Source: RGIG1666 sp045595745 (GTDB taxonomy: Bacteria; Bacillota; Clostridia; UBA1381; UBA9506). Taken from it: a stretch of DNA of 53,960 nucleotides. The position numbers were made by a program, and so were the translations under genes. The stretch is taken from assembly GCA_045595745.1 (NCBI GenBank), contig JAZOBB010000053.1:1-53960 (forward strand), written 5' to 3'. The notes under the pieces are model-generated. The model did no database searches. It worked only from the letters and a program-made list of their open reading frames with translations, and was not told the DNA's origin. This document shows, piece after piece, positions 33,675-42,318 of this stretch (position 1 is its first letter; every line of letters starts with the position of its first letter).

Positions 33675-34000
33675 GCTGTGACATGGCATACGATGAAGTG
33701 GGAGGTTGCCGCAAAAGCGGGTTTTTCCATGGAGAATGTCCGATTCTAGAAACCGGGCGACAGAGTCACGCTAAAGCGAAAGAGCAAGAAAAGGCTGCAC
33801 ATAGGGTAACTATGCGCATTTGGCTTTTTGTGCTTGCGGTTTGGCGACTTATACCTCTTTGGCCCAGAAAGAATCCTACGCTTCTGGGTTTTATTTATGG
33901 GTGTACGAGAAACACCCGGCAGAGTGTATGCATTTTTTACTGTCGTTTCATTGGAGTGCCGATGGGTGTCGGCATGCATCACAGACACAAAAATAAGTAA
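33675..34000 (+). promoter_or_regulatory. Long S10-operon leader RNA
   Basis: About 330 nt lie between the promoter and the rpsJ ribosome binding site. GTGAC (33678-33682) can pair with GTCAC (33765-33769), enclosing GGAGGTTGCCGC and CCATGGAG segments. An attenuator-like terminator follows at 33863-33896, then GGTGT and GCATGC hairpins. S10 operons are autoregulated through their leaders (by L4 in E. coli), so a regulatory role is likely, but the effector here is unknown. Short open frames across it have no ribosome binding sites and I treat them as chance. Confidence 0.5.
33863..33896 (+). terminator. Attenuator-like terminator in the S10 leader
   Basis: CCCAGAA (33863-33869) and TTCTGGG (33882-33888) form a stem immediately followed by TTTTATTTA. 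It is about 200 nt after the promoter and 118 bp before rpsJ, so transcription must read through it to express the operon. Confidence 0.6.
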
Positions 34001-34013
34001 GGAGGAAAGAAAA

Positions 34014-34328
34014 ATGGCACAAGCAAGCCAGAAAATCAGAATCAGACTTAAGGCTTATGACCATGTACTTCTTGACCAGTCTGCTGAAAAGATCGTAGAA
34101 ACCGCTAAAAGAACAGGCGCGAAGGTCTCGGGACCTATTCCGCTGCCTACCAAAAAGGAAGTTGTTACTATCTTAAGAGCTGTTCATAAGTACAAGGATT
34201 CGAGAGAACAGTTTGAGATGAGAACACACAAAAGATTGATTGACATCTTGCTGCCGAGCCAGAAGACAGTTGATGCTTTAATGCGTATCGAACTGCCGGC
34301 AGGCGTTGACATCGAGATGAAATATTAA
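34014..34328 (+). CDS. rpsJ: 30S ribosomal protein S10
   Basis: A 104-residue S10: IRIRLKAYDHVLLDQSAEKIVETAKRTG (pieces), GPIPLPTKKE and the long beta-hairpin tip with SREQFEMRTHKRLIDI. S10 is a head protein of the small subunit and also the NusE transcription antitermination factor. It starts at ATG 34014 behind AAGGAGGAAAG and is first in the superoperon. A 120-nt gap with a GTTCGCA/TGCGAAC hairpin separates it from rplC. Confidence 0.98.
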   Translation: MAQASQKIRIRLKAYDHVLLDQSAEKIVETAKRTGAKVSGPIPLPTKKEVVTILRAVHKYKDSREQFEMRTHKRLIDILLPSQKTVDALMRIELPAGVDIEMKY

Positions 34329-34449
34329 TCAGCAAGCTGCAAAAGCACTGCTTAGCAGTCGCGGCTTGTAAAGAGGCACCTGTCGCTTGCGGCGGGGTCA
34401 TGTTCGCATCAAAAGGTGCGAACCAATAACCATTTTAGGAGGTGCTTTT

Positions 34450-35082
34450 ATGAAAAAAGCAATTTTAGGCAAAAAGCTCGGCATGACTCAGCTTTTTGAC
34501 GAAGACGGTGTTTTAATTCCGGTTACCGTCATCGAAGCAGGTCCGTGCAGAGTAACGCAGAAGAAAACCGTTGAAAACGACGGTTACGAAGCAATCCAGC
34601 TTGGCTTCGGCGAGAAGAAAGAAAAACATACTTCTAAGCCGATGCAGGGACATTTCAAAAAAGCAGGTACTGCTTACATGAAATATCTTAAAGAGTTTAA
34701 GCTCGATGGCGCTGCAGAAATGAATGTTGGCGATGAAGTTAAAGCTGACGTATTCGCTGAAGGTGAAATCATTGATGTAACCGGTATCACAAAAGGTAAG
34801 GGTTACGCCGGCACAATCAAACGCTGGGGTACTCACAGAGGTCCTATGACCCACGGTTCCGGTTATCACAGAGGACCGGGTTCTTTAGGTGCTTGTTCTA
34901 CACCGTCTCGTGTTATGAAGGGTAAGAGACTTGCCGGACACTTGGGTGTTGAAAAAGTTACAATTCAGAATCTTAAGGTTATCAAAATAGATGCGGAAAA
35001 GAACATTATCGCAATCAAAGGCGCTGTTCCGGGTCCTAAGGGCGGAATGGTCATCATTAAGGATTCTGTTAAGGCTAGATAA
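34450..35082 (+). CDS. rplC: 50S ribosomal protein L3
   Basis: A 210-residue L3 starting MKKAILGKKLGMTQLFDEDG, with the conserved KRWGTHRGPMTHGSGYHRGPGS loop in the centre. L3 is an early assembly protein near the peptidyl transferase centre. ATG 34450 follows TTAGGAGGTG; upstream in-frame starts have no ribosome binding site and run through the hairpin leader. Confidence 0.98.
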   Translation: MKKAILGKKLGMTQLFDEDGVLIPVTVIEAGPCRVTQKKTVENDGYEAIQLGFGEKKEKHTSKPMQGHFKKAGTAYMKYLKEFKLDGAAEMNVGDEVKADVFAEGEIIDVTGITKGKGYAGTIKRWGTHRGPMTHGSGYHRGPGSLGACSTPSRVMKGKRLAGHLGVEKVTIQNLKVIKIDAEKNIIAIKGAVPGPKGGMVIIKDSVKAR

Positions 35083-35108
35083 TAACAGAAACGAAAGGAG
35101 GAAGTTAA

Positions 35109-35732
35109 ATGCCTAACGCTGTTTTATATAATATGGAAGGCAAAGAACTGGGAAGTTACGAATTAAACGCAGCGGTTTTCGGTATTGAGCCGAACAAGAC
35201 CGCTATCCATACAGTTGTTGTAAGCTATCTTGCAAATCAGAGACAGGGTACACAGAGCGCACTTACCCGTGCAGAAGTACGCGGAGGCGGTATTAAACCG
35301 TGGCGTCAGAAGGGAACAGGCCGTGCTCGTCAGGGTTCTATCAGAAGCCCACAGTGGACCGGCGGTGGTGTTGTTTTTGCACCGAAGCCAAGAGATTACC
35401 GTACTTGTGTAAACAAGAAGGTTAAAAAGCTCGCGCTTAAGTCTGCATTGTCTGCTAAAGCTTTAGACAACGAAATTTTAGTACTCGATGCAATCGCAGT
35501 TGAGGAAATCAAAACCAAGACTATTGCAGAGATGCTCAAGAACTTAAAGGTTGATACAAAAGCATTAATCGTATTACCTGAAAAGGACGAAAAAGTTTAT
35601 CGCTCAGCGAAAAATATCCCGGGTGTTGAAACATCATTCGTTGGTACTTTAAACGTTTATGAACTGTTAAAGCACGACAAACTGATTATCACCAAGGATG
35701 CTGCTGAGAAATTGGTGGAGGTGTATGCGTAA
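35109..35732 (+). CDS. rplD: 50S ribosomal protein L4
   Basis: A 207-residue L4 with the exit-tunnel loop GGGIKPWRQKGTGRARQGS and SPQWTGGGVVFAPKPRDY. L4 is the translational and transcriptional autoregulator of S10 operons in gamma-proteobacteria; that role in Firmicutes is uncertain. AAAGGAGGAAG precedes the ATG. The stop overlaps the rplW start by one base. Confidence 0.98.
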   Translation: MPNAVLYNMEGKELGSYELNAAVFGIEPNKTAIHTVVVSYLANQRQGTQSALTRAEVRGGGIKPWRQKGTGRARQGSIRSPQWTGGGVVFAPKPRDYRTCVNKKVKKLALKSALSAKALDNEILVLDAIAVEEIKTKTIAEMLKNLKVDTKALIVLPEKDEKVYRSAKNIPGVETSFVGTLNVYELLKHDKLIITKDAAEKLVEVYA

Positions 35733-36025
35733 TGACTTATGCACATGATATTATTATCAAACCTATCATTTCCGAGCAGAGTATGGACCAGATCGCTGAA
35801 AAGAAGTACACCTTCTGCGTAGCGAAAAGTGCCAACAAAATCGAAATCAAAAAAGCGATTGAGGAAATCTTTGACGTAAAAGTTGAAAAGGTTACCACCG
35901 CTAATATGCTTGGCAAAATGAAGAGAATGGGCCGTAACGAAGGCAGAAGAGCAAGCTGGAAAAAAGCTATTGTTAAACTTACTGCTGACAGCAAAACAAT
36001 CGAGTTCTTCGAGGGTATGGCGTAA
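35732..36025 (+). CDS. rplW: 50S ribosomal protein L23
   Basis: A 97-residue L23 (IIKPIISEQSMDQIAEKKYTF in pieces, FDVKVEKVTTANMLGKMKRMG). It sits at the tunnel exit and docks trigger factor and SRP. The ATG overlaps the last base of rplD, with GGTGGAGGTG just upstream inside rplD. An 86-bp gap precedes rplB. Confidence 0.98.
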   Translation: MTYAHDIIIKPIISEQSMDQIAEKKYTFCVAKSANKIEIKKAIEEIFDVKVEKVTTANMLGKMKRMGRNEGRRASWKKAIVKLTADSKTIEFFEGMA

Positions 36026-36111
36026 GATACGCTTTGCTGAACACTATGGATGCACAGCGGCTTTTAAATAAGAAGTGCATTCGATAACATTTATTAAGGA
36101 GTGAAAAGGAT

Positions 36112-36945
36112 ATGGCAATGAAAAAGTATAATCCTACGTCTCCTGCCAGAAGATTTATGACGGTTTCCACTTTCGAGGAAATTACAAAGTATGAGCCTGA
36201 GCGTTCACTGCTCGAGCCGATGAACAAATCAGCTGGTAGAAACTCTTACGGCAGAATTACTGTCAGACACAGAGGCGGCGGAAACAAGAGAAAATACAGA
36301 ATCATTGATTTTAAAAGAAATAAAATCGGTGCTGCTACTGTTATCGGTATTGAATACGATCCGAACCGTAGCGCAAACATCGCACTGGTACAGTACGAGG
36401 ATGGCGAAAAGAGATACTTCCTCGCTCCTAACGGTGTGACAGACGGCGCAGTTTTGGTAACTGATCCGAACGGTGCTGATATTAAACCGGGTAACGCAAT
36501 GCAGATTCAGTTTATCCCTGTTGGTACTCTGATTCATAACATTGAGCTTATGCCTGGTAAAGGCGGTCAGCTTGTTAGAACAGCAGGTGCTGCTGCTCAG
36601 CTGATGGCTAAAGAAGACAAGTATGCACAGGTAAGACTTCCCTCCGGTGAGGTTCGTTTAATCCGTATGGATTGTATGGCTACCATCGGTCAGATCGGTA
36701 ACTTAGACCACGAAAACGTTTCTATCGGTAAAGCCGGAAGAAAACGTCACATGGGCTGGAGACCGACAGTCAGAGGTTCTGTTATGAACCCGTGCGACCA
36801 TCCTCATGGTGGTGGTGAAGGTAAGTCTCCTATCGGACGTCCGAGCCCGGTTACTCCGTGGGGTAAACCTGCTCTGGGCTTAAAGACCAGAAAGAAAAAG
36901 AACATCAATGACAAGTTCATTGTTAAGAGAAGAAACGAGAAATAA
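36112..36945 (+). CDS. rplB: 50S ribosomal protein L2
   Basis: A 277-residue L2 beginning MAMKKYNPTSPARRFMTV, with GRITVRHRGGGNKRKYR and the conserved C-terminal HPHGGGEGKSPIGRPSPVTPWG containing the histidine important for peptidyl transfer. AAGGAGTG precedes the ATG. Length is normal. Confidence 0.98.
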   Translation: MAMKKYNPTSPARRFMTVSTFEEITKYEPERSLLEPMNKSAGRNSYGRITVRHRGGGNKRKYRIIDFKRNKIGAATVIGIEYDPNRSANIALVQYEDGEKRYFLAPNGVTDGAVLVTDPNGADIKPGNAMQIQFIPVGTLIHNIELMPGKGGQLVRTAGAAAQLMAKEDKYAQVRLPSGEVRLIRMDCMATIGQIGNLDHENVSIGKAGRKRHMGWRPTVRGSVMNPCDHPHGGGEGKSPIGRPSPVTPWGKPALGLKTRKKKNINDKFIVKRRNEK

Positions 36946-37008
36946 TTAAGTTTCGTGCGGAATGTCTGAAATTATTTCGGACAACATTAGCGCAAAGGAG
37001 GCAAAAAG

Positions 37009-37284
37009 ATGAGCAGATCCATTAAAAAAGGACCTTTCGTTGCCGAAAGCTTGATGAGCAAAATTATCAAGATGAACGAACTCAACGAAAAGAAGGTTGT
37101 TAAGACCTGGTCAAGAAGCTCTACCATCTTTCCGGAAATGGTAGGTCATACAATAGCTGTCCATGACGGAAGAAAGCACGTTCCGGTATTCGTAACAGAG
37201 GATATGGTCGGACACAAGCTGGGTGAGTTTGCTCCCACCCGTACGTATAAAGGACATGCCGGAAACAAAACATCCGGAAGATAA
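37009..37284 (+). CDS. rpsS: 30S ribosomal protein S19
   Basis: A 91-residue S19 (MSRSIKKGPFVAESLMSKI, TWSRSSTIFPEMVGHTIAVHDG in pieces, GEFAPTRTYKGHAG). It forms a complex with S13 in the 30S head. A short stem TGTCTGAA/TTTCGGACA (about 36964-36985) and CAAAGGAGG precede the ATG. Confidence 0.98.
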   Translation: MSRSIKKGPFVAESLMSKIIKMNELNEKKVVKTWSRSSTIFPEMVGHTIAVHDGRKHVPVFVTEDMVGHKLGEFAPTRTYKGHAGNKTSGR

Positions 37285-37316
37285 TTATTATCCTTTTTAG
37301 AGAGGAGGAAACAACA

Positions 37317-37655
37317 GTGGAAGCAAGAGCTAAATTAAGTTATGCTCGTATTTCATCAAGAAAAGTTAAAATCGTTATAGATATGATTCGCAACAAGCCG
37401 GTTGCAGTTGCAATGGGAATTTTAAAGCAGACACCGAAAGCAGCAAGTGAGTTGCTCGTTAAGCTTTTAGAATCTGCAATGGCTAATGCTGAAAATAATC
37501 ATAACATGGATATCAACAAGCTGTATGTGGCAGAAATTTATGCAAATCAGGGACCGACATTAAAGAGAATTCGTCCCAGAGCACAGGGTCGTGCATTCCG
37601 TATCAGAAAACGCACAAGCCACATCACAATCGTATTGAAAGAAAAAGAAAATTAA
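37317..37655 (+). CDS. rplV: 50S ribosomal protein L22
   Basis: A 112-residue L22 with ISSRKVKIVIDMIRNKPV and the beta-hairpin ending AQGRAFRIRKRTSHITIVL that lines the exit tunnel. It starts with GTG 37317 behind AGAGAGGAGG. rpsC follows 20 bp later. Confidence 0.98.
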   Translation: MEARAKLSYARISSRKVKIVIDMIRNKPVAVAMGILKQTPKAASELLVKLLESAMANAENNHNMDINKLYVAEIYANQGPTLKRIRPRAQGRAFRIRKRTSHITIVLKEKEN

Positions 37656-37675
37656 TAAAGAAGGAGGTAAGCAGA

Positions 37676-38338
37676 TTGGGTCAGAAAGTACATCCACATG
37701 GATTAAGAGTAGGAGTAATTAAAGACTGGGATTCCAGATGGTTTGCAAATGACCAGGATTTCGGTGATTACTTGGTAGAAGATTACAAAATCAGAAAGTT
37801 TCTGAAAAAATTACTGTTCCCGGCAGGCATCTCTAAAATCGAGATTGAACGTACTGCTAAGAGAATCAGAGTTAATATCTTTGCTGCTAAGCCGGGTATC
37901 ATTATCGGCCGCGGCGGTAGCGAAATTGATAAGGTTAAAAAACAGCTCGAGGTTATGACCGGTAAAGGTATCGCCTTAAACATTGAGGAAGTTAAACAGC
38001 CCGACGTTGATGCACAGCTCGTTGCAGAGAACATTGCATCACAGTTAGAGCGCAGAATTTCCTTCCGTAAGGCTATGAAATCCGTTATGGGTCGTGCAAT
38101 GAAGCTTGGTGCAAAAGGTATCAAGACTTGCTGTAGCGGTCGCTTAGGCGGCGCAGAAATTGCAAGAAGCGAGCATTATCATGAAGGAACGATTCCGCTC
38201 CAGACATTGCGTGCGGACATCGACTACGGTTTCTGGGAAGCGAATACAACCTATGGTAAAATAGGTGTTAAGGTATGGATATACAAAGGCGAAATCCTTC
38301 CCGAAAGCAAAAAGAATCAGAAGACGGGAGGTAAATAA
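37676..38338 (+). CDS. rpsC: 30S ribosomal protein S3
   Basis: A 220-residue S3 starting MGQKVHPHGLRVGVIKDWDS from TTG 37676, behind GAAGGAGGTAAG. The KH domain shows IIIGRGGSEIDKVKKQLE, and the C-terminal domain ARSEHYHEGTIPLQTLRADID in pieces. S3 lies at the mRNA entry site. rplP follows after 3 bp. Confidence 0.98.
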   Translation: MGQKVHPHGLRVGVIKDWDSRWFANDQDFGDYLVEDYKIRKFLKKLLFPAGISKIEIERTAKRIRVNIFAAKPGIIIGRGGSEIDKVKKQLEVMTGKGIALNIEEVKQPDVDAQLVAENIASQLERRISFRKAMKSVMGRAMKLGAKGIKTCCSGRLGGAEIARSEHYHEGTIPLQTLRADIDYGFWEANTTYGKIGVKVWIYKGEILPESKKNQKTGGK

Positions 38339-38341
38339 GTC

Positions 38342-38767
38342 ATGTTATTGCCTAAGAGAGTAAAATACAGAAGAGTTATGCGCGGCAGAATGAAAGGTAC
38401 CGCTACTCGCGGTAACACTCTGACATACGGTAAGTTCGGTCTTCAGGCTTTAGAGCCGAGCTGGATTACCAGCAACCAGATTGAGGCTGCCCGTATCGCT
38501 ATGACTCGTTATATCAAAAGAGGCGGACAGGTTTGGATTAAAATCTTCCCTGATAAGCCGGTTACGGAAAAACCTGCTGAAACTCGAATGGGTTCAGGTA
38601 AAGGTTCACCGGAATACTGGGTTGCGGTTGTAAAACCGGGCAGAGTATTATTCGAAATTGATGGCGTTTCAGAGGAAATAGCAAGAGAAGCTATGCGTCT
38701 TGCTAGCCACAAACTTCCGGTTAAATGTAAGTTTGTATCCCGTGAGGCCGAAGAAATGGAGGGTTAA
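38342..38767 (+). CDS. rplP: 50S ribosomal protein L16
   Basis: A 141-residue L16 (MLLPKRVKYRRVMRGRMKG, RIAMTRYIKRGGQVWIKIFPDKP in pieces, ETRMGSGKGSPEYWVAVVKPG). It organises the A-site and central protuberance. GGGAGGTAAATAAGTC precedes the ATG. rpmC begins 4 bp after the stop. Confidence 0.98.
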   Translation: MLLPKRVKYRRVMRGRMKGTATRGNTLTYGKFGLQALEPSWITSNQIEAARIAMTRYIKRGGQVWIKIFPDKPVTEKPAETRMGSGKGSPEYWVAVVKPGRVLFEIDGVSEEIAREAMRLASHKLPVKCKFVSREAEEMEG

Positions 38768-38771
38768 GCAC

Positions 38772-38975
38772 ATGAAAGTGAATGAAATTCGTGATTTCAC
38801 GGATGTTGAATTGGAAAGCACTCTGGCTGACCTGAAGAAAGAGCTCTTTAACCTCAGATTTCAAAACGCAACAAATCAGCTCGAGAATCCTATGAGAATA
38901 GGCGAGGTTAAAAAATCAATTGCCAGAATTAAAACAGTTATGGTTGAAAGAAAGCTCGAAAAGGCTGCAAACTAA
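38772..38975 (+). CDS. rpmC: 50S ribosomal protein L29
   Basis: A 67-residue L29: MKVNEIRDFTDVELESTLAD, then KKELFNLRFQNATNQLENPM, both helical. It lies at the tunnel exit beside L23. ATG 38772 follows GGAGGGTTAAG, which overlaps the end of rplP. Confidence 0.97.
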   Translation: MKVNEIRDFTDVELESTLADLKKELFNLRFQNATNQLENPMRIGEVKKSIARIKTVMVERKLEKAAN

Positions 38976-39010
38976 TTTAGAGTGTAGTATGCTTGGAAGG
39001 AGTGAAAGAA

Positions 39011-39265
39011 TTGGAGCGTAACTTTAGAAAGCAGAGAACCGGTAAGGTTATCAGCAACAAGATGGACAAAACTATCGTAGTTGCAATTGAGTATAACGTT
39101 AAGCATCCGCTTTACGGAAAAATCGTAAAGAGAACTTATAAACTGAAAGCGCATGACGAAAACAATCAGTGTAACATCGGTGACAGAGTATTGGTTATGG
39201 AGACCCGTCGTCTGTCAAAGGATAAGAGATGGAGATTGGTTGAAATCGTTGAAAAAGCGCAATAA
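39011..39265 (+). CDS. rpsQ: 30S ribosomal protein S17
   Basis: An 84-residue S17: RNFRKQRTGKVISNKMDKTI, VKHPLYGKIVKRTYKLKAHDE in pieces, and METRRLSKDKRWRLVEIVE. It is a primary 16S rRNA binder. I start at TTG 39011 because GGAAGGAG lies 8 bp upstream; an earlier TTG at 38993 would include that ribosome binding site. Confidence 0.97.
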   Translation: MERNFRKQRTGKVISNKMDKTIVVAIEYNVKHPLYGKIVKRTYKLKAHDENNQCNIGDRVLVMETRRLSKDKRWRLVEIVEKAQ

Positions 39266-39318
39266 TTACTTTAACTAAACAGTAAATATCGAATAAGCAC
39301 AGAATGGAGGGTAACCAA

Positions 39319-39687
39319 ATGATTCAACAGCAAACGCTTTTGAAGGTTGCTGATAACACCGGCGCAAAAGAGCTGATGTGCATCAGAATATTAGGTGGTT
39401 CTAAAAGAAGATATGCGGCAATCGGTGACGTTATCGTTGCTTCTGTCAAAAAAGCAACGCCCGGCGGTGTTGTAAAAAAAGGCGACGTTGTCAAGGCTGT
39501 CGTTGTACGTTCGGTTTCCGGCGTAAGACGTAATGACGGTACCTACATCAAATTTGATGAAAATGCAGCCGTTATTATCAGAGATGACAAAAACCCGAGA
39601 GGTACCCGTATTTTCGGACCTGTCGCAAGAGAACTCAGAGAGAAAGAATATATGAAGATTCTTTCATTGGCTCCTGAGGTTCTGTAA
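39319..39687 (+). CDS. rplN: 50S ribosomal protein L14
   Basis: A 122-residue L14 beginning MIQQQTLLKVADNTGAKELM, with GDVIVASVKKATPGGVVKKGDVV in pieces and the C-terminal RELREKEYMKILSLAPEVL. It forms an intersubunit bridge. ATG 39319 follows ATGGAGGGTAACC. Confidence 0.98.
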   Translation: MIQQQTLLKVADNTGAKELMCIRILGGSKRRYAAIGDVIVASVKKATPGGVVKKGDVVKAVVVRSVSGVRRNDGTYIKFDENAAVIIRDDKNPRGTRIFGPVARELREKEYMKILSLAPEVL

Positions 39688-39740
39688 TATCAAAACTTCA
39701 TGTATAACACGTGGGTTTTCCCATCAAGGAGGTGCCGAAA

Positions 39741-40064
39741 TTGGCTAAAATGCACATTAAATCCGGAGACGAGGTTGTAGTTATTTCCGGAAAAGATAAA
39801 GGCAAAAAAGGCAAAGTAATCCAGGTTATGCCTGAGAGCGGAAAGGCAATTGTCGAGGGTGTTGCAATAGCAACCAAGCACAAAAAGCCGAGACAGCAGG
39901 GACAGCCGGGCGGTATTTTAAAGCAGGAAGCCGCTATTGACGCGTCCAACATTATGAACATCTGCTCCAAATGCGGTAAAGCGACAAGAATCGCTCGCAA
40001 AGTACTGGATAACGGTGAAAAAGTTAGATACTGCAAAAAATGTGGAGAAGTATATAACGACTAA
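39741..40064 (+). CDS. rplX: 50S ribosomal protein L24
   Basis: A 107-residue L24 with a KOW motif (GDEVVVISGKDKGKKGKVIQ) and a C-terminal CxxC...CxxC segment (CSKCGKATR, YCKKCGEVY) that could bind zinc. It is an assembly initiator at the tunnel exit. I read it from TTG 39741, 9 bp after AAGGAGGTG; ATG 39750 is possible but farther. Confidence 0.97.
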   Translation: MAKMHIKSGDEVVVISGKDKGKKGKVIQVMPESGKAIVEGVAIATKHKKPRQQGQPGGILKQEAAIDASNIMNICSKCGKATRIARKVLDNGEKVRYCKKCGEVYND

Positions 40065-40093
40065 TTTTTGCAAGAAGGAGGTAGTAATAGCGA

Positions 40094-40633
40094 ATGGCTA
40101 GATTGCAGGAAAAATATAGCAAAGAAGTTGCTCCGGCTCTTATGGAGAAATTCGGATACAAAAGCGTGATGCAGATTCCTAAGCTCGAGAAGATTATTAT
40201 CAACATCGGCTGTGGAGAAGCTAAAGAAAATGCTAAAGCACTCGACAGTGCGGTTAGCGATTTAGCAGCAATCACCGGACAGAAGCCCGTAATTACAAGG
40301 GCAAAAAAGAGCGTTGCTGCGTTCAAAGTTAGAGAAGGCATGCCTATCGGTTGCAAAGTTACACTTCGCAGCGATAAAATGTATGAATTCTTAGACAGAT
40401 TTTTCAACGTAGCACTGCCGCGCGTTAGGGACTTCCGTGGTATCAGCGCAAACTCATTTGACGGCAGAGGTAACTACTCTGTAGGTATCAAAGAGCAGCT
40501 GATTTTCCCGGAAATTGACTACGACAAGATTGACAAAATCAGAGGTATGGATATTATCATGGTTACGACCGCTAAAACGGATGAGGAAGCAAGAGAGCTC
40601 CTTAGCCTTATGGGCGCTCCGTTTGCGAAGTAA
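40094..40633 (+). CDS. rplE: 50S ribosomal protein L5
   Basis: A 179-residue L5 (KFGYKSVMQIPKLEKIIINIG in pieces, TGQKPVITRAKKSVAAFKVREG, RDFRGISANSFDGRGNYS). It binds 5S rRNA in the central protuberance. GAAGGAGGTAGTAATAGCG precedes the ATG. Confidence 0.98.
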   Translation: MARLQEKYSKEVAPALMEKFGYKSVMQIPKLEKIIINIGCGEAKENAKALDSAVSDLAAITGQKPVITRAKKSVAAFKVREGMPIGCKVTLRSDKMYEFLDRFFNVALPRVRDFRGISANSFDGRGNYSVGIKEQLIFPEIDYDKIDKIRGMDIIMVTTAKTDEEARELLSLMGAPFAK

Positions 40634-40650
40634 TTAAGGAGGAAGAATTT

Positions 40651-40836
40651 ATGGCTAAGAAAGCTATGGTAAACAAACAGCAGAAAGCGCCTAAGTTCAG
40701 CACAAGAGCGTATAACAGATGTAAAATCTGTGGCAGACCCCATGCTTACCTCAGAAAGTTTGGCATCTGTCGTATCTGCTTTAGAGAATTGGCTTATAAA
40801 GGTCAGATTCCCGGCGTGAAAAAGGCGAGCTGGTAA
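40651..40836 (+). CDS. rpsZ: 30S ribosomal protein S14, zinc-binding type Z
   Basis: A 61-residue short S14 with two CxxC pairs (CKICG, CRIC) that bind zinc, the C+ form typical of Firmicutes. Key blocks are STRAYNRCKICGRPHAYLRK and ICFRELAYKGQIPGVKKASW. AAGGAGGAAG precedes the ATG. It lies between L5 and S8 as usual. Confidence 0.97.
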   Translation: MAKKAMVNKQQKAPKFSTRAYNRCKICGRPHAYLRKFGICRICFRELAYKGQIPGVKKASW

Positions 40837-40873
40837 AATACGATTCGTAAACATTTTGGAAGGAGGTACTTTC

Positions 40874-41269
40874 ATGCAGACAACCGATCCTATTGCAGAT
40901 ATGCTTACTAGAATCAGAAATGCAAATTCTGCAAAACACGTTTCTGTAGACGTTCCTGCGTCTAATATGAAGAAAGCAATTGCTGAAATCTTATTAGAGG
41001 AAGGATATATAAAGAACTATCAGGTCATTGACGACGGCAAGCAGGGTGTAATCAGAATTGCACTTAAGTATGCCGGCAAAGAGAAGGTTATTTCCGGTAT
41101 TAAGAGAGTATCTAAGCCCGGTCTTAGAATTTATAAGAGCAAGGACGAGCTGCCGCAGGTTCTGCGCGGTCTGGGTATTGCGATTATCTCTACGTCAAAA
41201 GGTATTATGACCGATAAAAAAGCTAGAAAAGAAAACGTTGGCGGCGAAGTGCTGGCGTTTGTATGGTAA
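40874..41269 (+). CDS. rpsH: 30S ribosomal protein S8
   Basis: A 131-residue S8 (TDPIADMLTRIRNANSAKH, LPQVLRGLGIAIISTSKGIMTD in pieces, GGEVLAFVW at the C-terminus). A primary 16S binder and, in E. coli, the spc-operon repressor. ATG 40874 follows GGAAGGAGGTAC. Confidence 0.98.
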   Translation: MQTTDPIADMLTRIRNANSAKHVSVDVPASNMKKAIAEILLEEGYIKNYQVIDDGKQGVIRIALKYAGKEKVISGIKRVSKPGLRIYKSKDELPQVLRGLGIAIISTSKGIMTDKKARKENVGGEVLAFVW

Positions 41270-41302
41270 TTTTAAAAGCGAGACTATAAGGAGGTGCAAG
41301 CT

Positions 41303-41848
41303 GTGTCCAGAATTGGAAGAATGCCAATTACGGTTCCTGCCGGTGTTGATGTTAAAATTGCTGACAGCAATGTTATCACCGTTAAAGGACCGAAGGGTAC
41401 ACTTACTAAGGAATTACATCCTGATATGATTATTAAACAGGAAGGCAGCGAAATCAGCATTTGCCGCCCTTCTGAAATAAAAGCACACAAAGCGCTTCAC
41501 GGTCTTACAAGAACACTGCTTAATAACATGATTATCGGTGTTACTGAAGGCTATGAAAAAACACTGGAAGTTAACGGTGTTGGTTACAGAGCGCAGCTGC
41601 AGGGCAAAAACCTGCTGATGAACCTCGGTTATTCACATCCTGTTGAGATGGTTCCGGCTGAAGGTATTACTATTGAAGTACCGAACCCGAACACCATTAT
41701 CGTAAAGGGTATTGACAAACAGGTTGTTGGCGAGTTCGCAGCTAAAGTAAGAGAAAAGAGATTGCCTGAGCCGTATAAGGGCAAGGGTATCAAATACTCT
41801 TATGAACACATCAGACGTAAGGAAGGAAAAACCGGCGGTAAGAAATAA
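41303..41848 (+). CDS. rplF: 50S ribosomal protein L6
   Basis: A 181-residue L6 (MSRIGRMPITVPAGVDVKI, GVTEGYEKTLEVNGVGYRAQ, PEPYKGKGIKYSYEHIRRKEG in pieces). It lies near the sarcin-ricin loop. GTG 41303 follows TAAGGAGGTGCAAG; an upstream GTG at 41294 lies within that ribosome binding site. Confidence 0.98.
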   Translation: MSRIGRMPITVPAGVDVKIADSNVITVKGPKGTLTKELHPDMIIKQEGSEISICRPSEIKAHKALHGLTRTLLNNMIIGVTEGYEKTLEVNGVGYRAQLQGKNLLMNLGYSHPVEMVPAEGITIEVPNPNTIIVKGIDKQVVGEFAAKVREKRLPEPYKGKGIKYSYEHIRRKEGKTGGKK

Positions 41849-41937
41849 TCCTGCCATCGTGTGGATCATTCACTTAATGTCAGGAGTCATGGCAAAATCC
41901 ATGCTCCGTACACATGAACAGTAAAGGAGTGAAAGTC

Positions 41938-42300
41938 TTGATTAAAAAGGAAAACAGTAATGTAGCCAGACTGAGAAGACATAAGAGAGTTCGTAAAAAC
42001 ATTAGCGGTACCGCTAGTCGTCCGAGACTTAATGTTTACAGAAGTCTGAAAAACATATATGCTCAGATTATCGATGACGATAAGGGCGTAACATTGGTTT
42101 CTGCTTCCTCGCTCGATGCTTCTTTAAAAGGAAAGAACGGCGGTAACAAAGAGGCTGCTCGTGAGGTTGGTAAGCTGGTTGCTGAAAAAGCAATCGAAAA
42201 AGGAATCAAAACTGTCGTATTTGACAGAGGCGGATATATTTACCACGGTCGTGTACAGGAACTTGCCGAAGGTGCAAGAGAAGGCGGCTTGGAATTCTAA
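41938..42300 (+). CDS. rplR: 50S ribosomal protein L18
   Basis: A 120-residue L18 (RLRRHKRVRKNISGTASRPR, NVYRSLKNIYAQIIDDDKGVTL in pieces, FDRGGYIYHGRVQELAEGAR). It binds 5S rRNA with L5. TTG 41938 follows AAAGGAGTGAAAG. The 89-bp gap after rplF shows no clear signal. Confidence 0.97.
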   Translation: MIKKENSNVARLRRHKRVRKNISGTASRPRLNVYRSLKNIYAQIIDDDKGVTLVSASSLDASLKGKNGGNKEAAREVGKLVAEKAIEKGIKTVVFDRGGYIYHGRVQELAEGAREGGLEF

Positions 42301-42318
42301 GAGAAGGAGGAGAACAGT

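Noticed and set aside
33683..34000. 105-codon open frame in the S10 leader
   Set aside because: No ribosome binding site; it covers the structured leader and attenuator.
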